In this document: positions 55,077 to 64,000 of the stretch, piece after piece | Layout: each line of letters opens with the position of its first letter | Numbering within the stretch: position 1 is the first letter of the stretch | Translations under genes and position numbers: made by a program | The notes under the pieces: model-generated | What the model was told of the DNA's origin: nothing | Seen by the model: the letters and a program-made list of their open reading frames with translations, nothing else | Databases searched by the model: none | Source: Antennarius striatus | Taxonomy: Eukaryota; Chordata; Actinopteri; Lophiiformes; Antennariidae | Reading direction: 5' to 3' | Length of the DNA: 64,000 nucleotides | NCBI RefSeq assembly: GCF_040054535.1 | Contig: NC_090795.1 | Coordinates: forward strand, 6,299,501 to 6,363,500

Positions 55077-58000
55077 TTACAGTTTATGCTCTTCAATAAT
55101 TACTGCGATATTGTTTGTGTTTGATATAGTTCCATGCACTGGCTTCCTAAAATCAAAGAACAGAAAGGCATAAAAGAGTTAATAAATTTAATGTGGTTAC
55201 TATATTTAAAAAAAAACACATTGAAATTTCTACAATACAGTGTTGATATTCGACTCACTTCAGTTCAGCATAGTCTTCTAGTTCAACATTGAGGGTTTCA
55301 GGAAGTAAGAAAGAAAGAATTCCAGCCGCAATGGGAATGATTCCATAAAGCAGCATGGGAATGGTGTGATGATAAACCTCCAGGAGCCAGATTAGAGGTG
55401 CAAGGATTCCCGCAATACGAGCACACATGTTGTTTTGTCCAACACCATTCTGCCTGCAAGAACATATGATCGATATTTCATGGTAAATACAAGAAACAAG
55501 TTAAATATAGGATTTTAGGGGAAGAAGACAATCCACATGCAAAGTTAACAATAACTATATTTTTAAAAAAATCATCATAAAAATCTTGAAATTGTTAATT
55601 GAATTGAAGCGTTGATGATTCTGTCCTGTTGTTAACAGCCAAACTACAAACAAATACTGTATATGTATGAACATAATGTCAGTGGTAACAAATCAGTGTT
55701 TTCCCATTTTTTATATGTAATCATATATGCAAAGAAAAATTAACCTTAAAACAGTTGGGTATAGTTCTGCACTGTAAATATAAGCTATGTTGAAAGAAGC
55801 AGTGGAACCAAATTTCCCCAGTACTGCTATGGTTGTTATCACCACGGGAAGATCTGGTGGGTAAATACATAGATTTTACAATCACATACATAATCTGTCT
55901 GATATATACTGTATGTAATGATGTCATATACATATGTATCTTCAGATATAATAAATGCACAGGTGCTTCTGAATACCTTTTGGGATAGCAAGGACCACAA
56001 GGCAAGAAACACCTCCAAAAATCAAGAAGCCTGCTTGGGATATTCTTCTTCCAAAATATTGAATTAGAACCAAAGTGATCATGTTTGCAGGAATTTCCAC
56101 AAAACCAAAGATGAACTGTGTGAGGTATATATTGATGCCAAAACTGCTGACATTCAGGCCCAGTCCAAAGTACATAAGACTTGATGCAAACCTGGGATCA
56201 CAAATATAGAGATGTGTTCAGATTCCCTTTGAAGTGCCTGAATCAATACTAGCTCTTATACATCCCAGATGAAGATTATGCATCTCATAACGTATAAATA
56301 TTGATAGTGAGAAAAAATACTAATGAATATTTAATAATAATAAAGACAGACCAGTTAAATCCCATTATGAGGGTTCGTTTTCTCAGATATGGTATTCTGA
56401 AGATATCCAACATGTTTCTTCTTTCAGTTGAACCCTCCATCTTCAGCTGAACAGGCAAGAATGAGTTTTAGGAAACTTAATAAATCAAATAAAGGTTTGC
56501 TTGATTTATAAGAGGAAGTAGGTTTGATACAGCTCACCTTGTCAAGCAGATCTTCTGGCATTGTCCTCCCATTCACCTGTGCTGCCCTTTGAAGCACCTT
56601 TAGTGCTTCCTCCTTCCTGCCCTGGCTAATGAGCCAGCGAGCTGATTCTGGGATGAAACTATTGGAACACATAACACAAATAAACACCTTTACAAATATT
56701 GGCAATACGTTTTTATTGCTTTCGATGGATTCATGATGGGATAGGTTGCTGACCAGAAAAAGATTGCCAGGACGAGGACAATTGGAACAGAGAGCACAAG
56801 CTGCAGGATCCTCCAATCTCGAATTAAGTATGCAATACCAGCCAACACCAGCAGTCCACTAGAATTGACAATCATTAGGATAATGGAGCAAACAGCGACC
56901 TTGGAGGGATCTGTCCATTCCATTGCTGGAAGACATACACATGTTGCACATATTAGGTGATTTATTTCATTGAACTAGATTATTTTTACTTGTGCACCAA
57001 AACAATATTCAACATTTTTCACAAGCACCCTACTGCAAAAGAGAAAGCCACATTCATGTCATGTGGGATCCAAGTCTTCCGTTAAACAGGTGAACTAAAG
57101 GTTTGTGATCACTGAGTGGTCTAGTTGTGAGTAGTTGGTAAAAATGGGCCACCTGGTGGTAACAATTGTTAAGTTCCACTAAAAAGCCATGGTTGTTCAG
57201 AAGACATGCTGTCAGAGAGCTTCAACTAGTAGACTTTTTAATCACTTTCATTATGGGCAGCATGATACGGAAGCGTAGAGCTGCCACACCAAGAAAATAA
57301 AAACCGGGACGTATCACGTTATTTCGTGATACGTATCTCGGAATTTCGTGATAGTATCTCGGTTTTTGTGTCTGTGTGTGAAAATGAAAATGTTATATTT
57401 TAGATATACTGTTCTTTGGGATTTCTTTTTCCTATGTTGCTTCAGTTGTTGCAAAATGCTGTTGTTGAAGTAGCAGTAGTGTTGGAACTCTTCTAGCACC
57501 AAAAGACATTTTTTGGCAATCTCAAGAGTATCTGTTTTTTTAATTTAAGCATGATCGACATTTGCCCAACAGAAACAAAATTATTCCTGTTTCTTTTTCT
57601 ATTTAGATTATTTCGATGTAAATGCAACATGAGTTTATACCTTATATTGCTACAACTTTTCTTTTACTTTTCTCAAAAAACCCCAAAAACTTTTGTATAA
57701 AAAAAATGTAACTCCAATTACATAAAATATGAAATGATAAATGCATTAATAATTTTAATTTATTTCTTATATTAAATGTTCACAAAACTGAATTTCAGTA
57801 ACAGTGAAAAAGCTATCTCCAGCAAAAGTAATTATGTCAATATTAAAAGAAAATCACTTACACATCACGGTTAAAGTCATTAAAATGGGAATTCCTGAAA
57901 CCCCAGTGAAAAATATGAATACTGTATAAGCATAGATGTTAGGTGACAAAGCGACGGCCACGCCAAACAACAGTTGGAGGAGGAGTGAAAGAAGGATTGC

Positions 58001-58782
58001 AAAGCGTCGACCAAACCTAAAACAAACAAGAATATTCAAGTTCACGTAATTCTGCTCAGATCCTATTATTATTAGTGGTGTAGTGGTGGTAATATTATAA
58101 TTAATTGTAGAAATGGTAAGTGTGTTTACTTCATTGATTAATATTTATAATTAAAGCATGTAGATGTGTGATGGTTCATACCTATCAGAAATTGTCCCAA
58201 ATGCCAAAGCTCCAAAAAAAATTCCTGCCATGTAGATGGACTGTGATACCCCAATCAAACTACTCTTGTCACAAACCACATCAAACTAAAGAGAAAAAAC
58301 ATATAAAATAGGAAGAGACAACAATAAATAATAAGTCAGTACACGGAACTGATGGACATGGAGCAGCCAAAAACCATCAGCCAATCTGAACAATGGGATT
58401 AGTTTACCTCTGTTAGAATACTGGAAGCACCTTCAGGTGCTTCATAGTCCCATCCATCTGTGCAATCAATTGTACTGTTAATTCCGTATGCTTCAATGGT
58501 TTCCAGATCCCAATCCACAGGTGTGAACATTTTACAGCTTTCAAAACGTCCATCTTCATTCACTGGGAGGGTGAGATTTTTCTGTTCCTCTTCTGTCAGG
58601 TTGGGTCCACGCTCCAAAATCCAGTTGGTGTTGCAGTGATGAGGGAAACTCATACCAGTAAACACCTGACCAAATGTAACAAAAGCACTAAACACAGTAG
58701 GGATGCATAATATAATTAATAACCGCTTCTGAAACAGACCAAACTCCCCAATCTCCTTTAGGACTTGTCCAAAGCTGCTCAT
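55077..58782 (-). CDS. slc22a13: SLC22A13-like organic anion transporter, copy 2 (536 aa)
   Basis: Ten exons on the minus strand: 58782-58408, 58285-58182, 58016-57862, 56925-56754, 56658-56538, 56446-56352, 56191-55977, 55853-55745, 55453-55259, 55146-55077. Every exon has exactly the same length as in copy 1, so the genes are tandem duplicates with fixed intron positions. Same MFS layout: [11 protein letters not shown], extracellular loop with NLTEE/NLTLP/NST, SDRFGRRF, PESARWLISQG, GLGLNVSSFGINIYLTQ, and HKL at the C-terminus. All junctions are GT-AG. Exon 1 is about 88% identical to copy 1 in the loop by hand count, whereas exon 2 is only about 57%. Intron 3 carries a palindromic repeat at 57309. 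Probably a plasma-membrane organic anion exchanger; substrate unknown. Confidence 0.88.
57309..57355. repeat. palindrome with 22-bp tandem unit
   Basis: ACGTATCACG (57309-57318) and CGTGATACGT (57325-57334) form a perfect 10-bp inverted repeat around TTATTT. The unit ATTTCGTGATACGTATCTCGG is then repeated once with small changes. Lies in intron 3 of transporter copy 2; probably a MITE-type end. Confidence 0.75.
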
Positions 58783-59619
58783 AATTTCTCCTCAAACAGT
58801 GTGAGTGAGATGTAGATGAATCCAGGTCTTACACTGTCAATGAACACATGAGATTCTGTCCTTAGAATGCCTTTGGATCAATAATAATATAAGTCATATA
58901 GCAATATATGCGTGATAAAACTTCAAAGCAACACAATAAAATGACCAATGATAAAAAGATAATTATACCCTCAGTTAAACTTAACCCTTACCAACAAAAT
59001 GAAGGGTTACATATTGAAAAAACTTCAAACAAACTCACTATACCATCAAAAATATAATTTTCTATGTTATTATATAATTTACAGAGTTATTGGAGAACAA
59101 TGTAGTTTCTAAGAATGACATATATTTAATATAATGTATAGTATTGTAACTCAGTTTGATAGGATATAGTATATTTTGTTACTTATGTTCCAAAAACTGA
59201 GCAAACAACCTTATGAGCCATCTGTTTTGATAATCCCATTTTCCTACCACGATCTACCCGCAGTCAGATGTGCAGTCTCCTAGCTAAGTGGCTATGTCAG
59301 CAATGATTGTGTGCTGCTAGGTCTCTATTTTCATAGCTATCCACCTAATGTTGTTTTGTATAACAAGACAACATGAGCTAGAAGGCTGTTTCTGTGTATA
59401 TAATATATTTCAGTAGGACTACCATTTGCCTGGCCCGGATCCTGACCTGTTTGCTTTGGTTTGGCCTCCAACATCCATCCATTTGTTTTCATGCACCATG
59501 AAAAGAGAATATTCTTCAATTGTATAGAGATAAACACTGTAATGTTACATCAAAGTTTTAAATGGGACCTGGTGGGGATAATATATTACTTATTTATTTA
59601 TTTTCAATTTTATACACTA
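58783..59619. other. intergenic upstream of transporter copy 2
   Basis: AT-rich 0.8 kb. No recognisable promoter motif or coding exon; the promoter of copy 2 should lie here. Confidence 0.4.
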
Positions 59620-59709
59620 TATTAATCCAAGAAGGGAAATTAGTTAGTTGCATACTCTTTCTCACAGAAAGTTATTAGTCATGCATATATATAGTGTGTA
59701 CAGATCCAT

Positions 59710-59962
59710 AACACACACACTTTGGGAGCCCATTGGTATGCAGTGTGGGGGAGATAGGGTGCCAGGCAGCTCCAGCATGATGCGCCCTAATGAGCAAATT
59801 GTAATGGGGACGGCGCCTTGCTCAAAGGCACCTCTGCAGTGCTCGGGAGGTGAGGTGACGCCTCCGACTGTCAATTCACAGTCGGAGGTGGCTGGACGAG
59901 AGCGGAAATCGAACCCAGATCTTGGGAACATTGGACGACCCGCTCTACCACCTCCTTTGGGT
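59710..59962 (-). mobile_element. tRNA-derived SINE
   Basis: On the minus strand, GGTGGTAGAGCGGGTCGTCC is an RNA polymerase III A box and CTGGGTTCGATTTCCGC contains a B box (GGTTCGATTTCC), about 25 bases after the A box as in tRNA. The body follows with a perfect 10-bp hairpin (CCTCCGACTG / CAGTCGGAGG, about 59850-59878) and the 'caaggcgccgtccccatt' region. A LINE-like 'tattaatccaagaagggaaatt' tail lies at 59619-59640. It is tRNA-like, not a functional tRNA. Confidence 0.8.
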
Positions 59963-59970
59963 ACGGAGCT

Positions 59971-60085
59971 TAGAGTCCCATCTGCGTAGCAATCCAGTTA
60001 TACTGTTAATATCCACAAGAATGACTATTTAAACATCTTTAAACCCATCCATTTGTTCAGTGATCACTGGGAGGGTGAGATTTTT
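59971..60085 (-). pseudogene. SLC22A13-like exon 1 fragment (loop), third relic
   Basis: Plus-strand words AGAGTCCCATCTGCGTAGCA, AGTTATACTGTTAATATCCA and CACTGGGAGGGTGAGATTTT follow the same order as in exon 1 of copy 2 (58440-58580), with an internal deletion. It abuts the SINE. A broken duplicate of the loop region. Confidence 0.8.
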
Positions 60086-60724
60086 TTAAATTAGAACCAT
60101 GCGCAGTCATCTATCATAATCTAAAGTGAGATCCAGATAAGCCATGGATAAATTCCATTTGAAGCACTACAGATGATTAGAGCTGCTCTTGCAAATTAAT
60201 CTTATACAAGCACAAGTCAAGTGTATGATGTGGAAGTTTATGTGGAAGTTTATTTAGATCCAATATCTCGTAGCATCAGTAGCAATGCAGATAGTAGCAA
60301 TAACGTTTCATCAGCAAGAGAGGCACGCAGACCGAAAATTGCATTGCTGTACTACAATGTTTGTGGAGCACATGTTCTCTTCTCCAAGCAATAAAACGTG
60401 AAAATAAAGGTTATAAGAGTATTACACTGTCCTGATGTGAAAAACAAATATCTAGAAACACCCTGGAAACTGGAAAACATTCAAATATGAGTGACATTAA
60501 GGGCTTGTTTTATATCTGGACAAAGAAGCAATCAAACACATGATGATAGTCAGAAGGGACTTTATTATCTTTATTGCTGTTGGCATTTGAGGCTGGCGAA
60601 AAGAACCTGGAGGTAAATTATTTCCGAGCATACCTGCTTAGAATTGGTTGATTGTGTTTGTATTGGTCATTTCAAAAACATCAAATATCTGATTCTATAC
60701 TTATTAAAGGTCCTAGTCATCAAT
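60086..60724. other. intergenic, no gene seen
   Basis: AT-rich DNA without coding motifs between the exon-1 relic and the next repeat cluster. Confidence 0.45.
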
Positions 60725-60797
60725 ATGATGCATACGATGGCACGGTGAGTAGCGTTGTTGCCTCACAGCTGAGTTGGATCCCTTTATATGAGTTGGT

Positions 60798-60890
<93 letters not shown>

Positions 60891-61004
60891 CTTTATTTAT
60901 ATCACTTAATCACATCTGAAGACAAAGCGCTTTATCTGCATGGGTTCATTGGCTTGATTCTGCCTCCAAAAGTATGCAGTTTAGGTGGCTAAACCACTCC
61001 AAAT

Positions 61005-61007
<3 letters not shown>
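60725..61007 (+). mobile_element. L2-type tail interrupted by another element with (ATCA)n
   Basis: 'gatggcacggtgagtagcg..ttgcctcacagc' (60734-60770) and 'ctccaaaagtatgcagttta..ctccaaattgtctgtg' (60963-61010) are two parts of one L2-type tail. Between them lies (ATCA)n (60798-60891, about 23 units) followed by CTTTATTTATATC, the usual end of another fish repeat. I read this as a nested insertion. Confidence 0.6.

Positions 61008-61094
<87 letters not shown>
61008..61094 (+). repeat. (GT)n microsatellite
   Basis: GT tract with one GG interruption near 61037. Confidence 0.97.
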
Positions 61095-61095
<1 letters not shown>

Positions 61096-61415
61096 TTCAT
61101 TACACAGTATTAAGAATAGTACTGAAATTTTTGAAAAAAAAAGATGCAAGAACTCAAGTAGACCCATTGGAAACGCTAATTTTCTTTGTGTTACATCAAA
61201 ATCACTCACAAAAAATGTTTGACATCTTGTTTTCTTTACTTAACTTTCACATGTAACAAAGTGTAAATGACTTAAAATATGAATACATGTGTCATAATTT
61301 GTAAAAGTGAAAATAAATCCTGATCCCTCCTCTGGCTAAATTTAATCAGATTACGTTGACAAATAAGATTAAATATGCAGCACATTTAGAAAATATTATT
61401 ACTTCTACTACTACT

Positions 61416-61416
<1 letters not shown>

Positions 61417-61450
<34 letters not shown>

Positions 61451-61466
61451 TGTTATTATTATTATT
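61417..61466 (+). repeat. (ATC)n-(ATT)n trinucleotide repeat
   Basis: About 11 ATC units then several ATT units. The Met- or Ile-rich frames here are translations of it. Confidence 0.93.
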
Positions 61467-62460
61467 AACATTGTTGTTGATCTAATAACAACAGCAGCAA
61501 TACAAACAGCACAAATAAAAGTGCTTTGTGAGAACATGCATAAGAACAAGCATAAGATGTTAAAAGAACAAAGAAAAACAGGAAGAGAAAAATACACAAT
61601 AACATGAAAATTCAATACAAAATATTCAATATCCTTCGGCTCTTCCTATCATTGTGAAGAAGAATTTGCCAAGCTTTGATTTACCCATTAATAGGGAACG
61701 TTTAGACCACCGTCAGACAGGTTAGTTTTGCCTTACTGATGATGTGTTGTTGCACAAATAATCCTGCTAGGTTACAAGTGTCAAACAGACAAAATCAACA
61801 CAACAATCTTAATGTAGTGTTATAAAAGGAAAGGAATGGGGGTGATACAGTTAAGTTTCTTTTTAAAATATTCAGTGAGCTGGCCCTCATGGTTTTCATA
61901 GGTAGTGTGTTCTAAACCATTGTGTTATAATAAACTAAAGCTGCATCTATACATTTCTTTTCATTTCTGGAAACCTCCAATAAACCAGTAGCAGATAATC
62001 AATGCCGCTGAACGCAAATACTGTATCTAACAACAGCATTAGCAACATACCTGTACAAGAAGAGTGAAACCAGGAAGTGACATGAAGACAGCCAATGCAG
62101 AACAGCTAAACCTGGACTACTACGTGTGCAGTATTCTTTTTATTATCTTGTTATATTTCCCCCAAGAAAAGCACATGAAGCCTGAAACATTAGTTTGCCC
62201 AAAGGAATAAATGTATGAAAATATGACACAAAATGGTTATGGAACAAAAAAACAAACCATTTACATAATTACACTGATTTCTCATGAAGTACCAGATAGA
62301 AAATACACTAAAAAGACACGTTTCTTTTCAAAATAACAGTTCCCAACAGTTCCTGTATAATGAATTGTAGGTCAGAGTAGCAAATCTGTGGCTGGAAGTT
62401 TTCATACCTGATAATCAATCAGAGAGAATGAGACACTTCTGATGATATTTTCAGACCAAA
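61467..62460. other. intergenic, no gene seen
   Basis: About 1 kb of AT-rich DNA downstream (3') of transporter copy 3. No exon recognised. Confidence 0.5.
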
Positions 62461-64000
62461 TTACAGTTTGTGCTCCTCAATAACTACTCCAGCACTGTGT
62501 CCACATAACATAGCTCCATTCACTGGTTTCCTAAAGTCAAAAAACATTTTAAAAAAAATTTAAATTAAGTGTTTTAAACTATTTTAAATCATGATTAATC
62601 ACAGCCAATAATTTTCATTAATTAAATGAAATGAAATGAAATGAAATGAAATGAAATGAAATGAAATGAAATTAAATTAAATTAAACACTGATATCCAAC
62701 TCACTTCAGCTCAGCATGGTCTTGAAGTTCAACATTAAGGGTTTCAGGCAGAAGTAAACAAAGAATTCCAGCAAAAATGGGGATGGTGCCATATATCACC
62801 ATGGGGACTGCATAATGGAACATCTCCATGAGCCAGACTAGTGGAGCAAGGATGCCCGCAACACGAGCACACATGGAGTTTAGGCCCATGCCATTGTTCC
62901 TGAAAGAACACATGACGGATAGTATATTATAATAGAAAAACAGGTCAAATATGTTTACTGGAAGAAGACAATAAGTAGGATGACACCTGTATTGAAACAA
63001 ACTGCTTTTATCTAAAACATGACTTTAAGATTTTGTCTTGTTTTTGAGTAATCATGTTCCAGCTAAACACCAACTGCAAATGAGTAAAAAATCTATATCT
63101 TCAGAGAAAAAAAATACTTTGACCAAAATTTTATGAAATTGTCTTGAGGAGATGCAAAGAACTTATTTTACCTTAAACTGGTTGGGTATAATTCTGCACT
63201 ATAAACATAGGCAGCAGTGAATGAGGCAGTGGCACAAAATTTCCCCAGTACTGCTATGGTTGTTGTTAGTGCTGGAAGATCTGATGGATAAATAATTTAT
63301 TTCAAAATTATGTACATAATTTGATGATAATGAACTACAGCAAATGTTTCAGATCATAAAAAATGCACAGGTGATTCTGAATACCTTTTGGGATAGCAAG
63401 GACCATAAGGCAAGAAACACCCATAAAAACTTCGAAGCCTGCTTGGGATATTCTTCTTCCCAAATATTGAAGTAAAACCAAACAGATCAGGTTTGCAGGA
63501 ATTTCCACTAAACCAAAGATGAACTGTGTGAGGTAGATATTGAGGCCAAAACTGCTAACATTGAGACTCAGTCCATAATACACAAGACTTGACGCAAACC
63601 TGGAAACACAGATGAGGAGACATATTCAGGTTTCATTAAATTTATAGAGCTGTATATTTTTGACATAGAAATGCACTAGTAATGGTTTATTACGTCCAAA
63701 ATACACAAGACTTGATGCAAACCTGGGATCACAAGAAGAAAGACATGTTCCATTTACTTTTTAACCGCATGGACTCTGAACACAGCTAAAACATTACATA
63801 TCACTGATGAATATTATTGATGTATATTGTCTAAAGTGATTGACAGTAAGAGAGAAAATGTCACACCAGTTAAATCCCAAAATGAAGGATCGTTTTCTCA
63901 GATACGGTATTTTGAAGATGTCCAATATGTTTCTGCTCTCTGGTGAATTTTCTAACTCCAGCTGAACAGGTGAAGAAAATGTTAGAAATTAGAAAATTAA
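62461..64000 (-). CDS. slc22a13: SLC22A13-like organic anion transporter, copy 3 (3' part, runs off window)
   Basis: Exons 6-10 are visible on the minus strand: 63961-63867, 63599-63385, 63280-63172, 62899-62705, 62530-62461, with the same lengths as in copies 1 and 2 (95, 215, 109, 195, 70 nt). Encodes the second MFS half: [38 protein letters not shown] segment, then [29 protein letters not shown] and EEHKL at the stop (62461-62463). Exons 1-5 should lie to the right of the window. No frame break in the visible part. Intron 9 holds a pentanucleotide repeat and intron 6 an exon-7 relic. Confidence 0.87.
62622..62685 (+). repeat. (ATGAA)n pentanucleotide repeat
   Basis: About nine AAATG/ATGAA units followed by AAATT units, in intron 9 of transporter copy 3. 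Confidence 0.95.
63694..63750 (-). pseudogene. exon 7 5'-end relic inside transporter copy 3
   Basis: The plus-strand block GTCCAAAATACACAAGACTT followed by GATGCAAACCTGGGATCACA repeats the start of exon 7 and its acceptor. It matches copy 2 (56160-56200) more closely than copy 3's own exon 7 (63571-63610). It lies in intron 6 of copy 3; the rest of the exon is missing. Confidence 0.8.

Noticed and set aside
59880-59960. tRNA gene on the minus strand
   Set aside because: A and B boxes are present but the cloverleaf arms do not close; it is the head of a SINE.

Overview
The window looks like nuclear DNA of a ray-finned (teleost) fish. It has spliced vertebrate genes with GT-AG introns, many long (CA/GT)n microsatellites, and decayed Tc1, Harbinger, LINE and tRNA-SINE copies of fish type. 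There is no operon structure, rRNA, functional tRNA or CRISPR array. No tools were run. Gene models come from reading splice sites, codon phase and protein motifs by eye; family comparisons rest on recalled knowledge.

Layout. 1-37.5 kb: no convincing protein gene; AT-rich intergenic DNA with simple repeats, an 84-bp perfect palindrome (12714-12797), a Tc1 relic, a SINE relic and two copies of an unnamed interspersed repeat. 37.5-47.6 kb (+): a Xin actin-binding-repeat gene. I can build two products from it. One is a 1,505-aa Xin protein from the single giant exon 41253-45770. The other is a 372-aa LIM protein that joins six small upstream exons to two LIM exons and skips the giant exon; all phases agree. 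The giant-exon protein resembles XIRP1 best, whereas the small-exon/LIM part is what is known from XIRP2. Only a handful of degenerate Xin repeats remain. 48.6-64 kb (-): a tandem array of SLC22A13-like organic-anion transporter genes. Two complete ten-exon copies encode 536 aa each, and the 3' half of a third runs off the right edge. Between and inside the copies lie exon-1 fragments, an exon-7 fragment, a broken LINE reverse transcriptase, a broken Harbinger transposase and a tRNA-derived SINE.

The Xin gene and the transporter array are tail to tail, with about 1.2 kb between stop codons. The Xin/LIM proteins should act on actin bundles at muscle cell junctions and possibly in hair cells. 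The transporters are plasma-membrane MFS carriers. Nothing in the sequence links the two functionally; human XIRP1 and SLC22A13 lie in the same region (3p22), so the neighbourhood probably reflects old synteny.

Most noteworthy: (1) the Xin locus combines an XIRP1-like giant exon with XIRP2-like alternative LIM exons and has lost most canonical actin-binding repeats; (2) LIM exon 8 can be read in two frames depending on whether the giant exon is included; (3) exon 1 of the transporter copies is far more similar between copies than exon 2, which suggests gene conversion or selection; (4) a repeat present three times has short inverted ends and carries nuclear-receptor half-sites.
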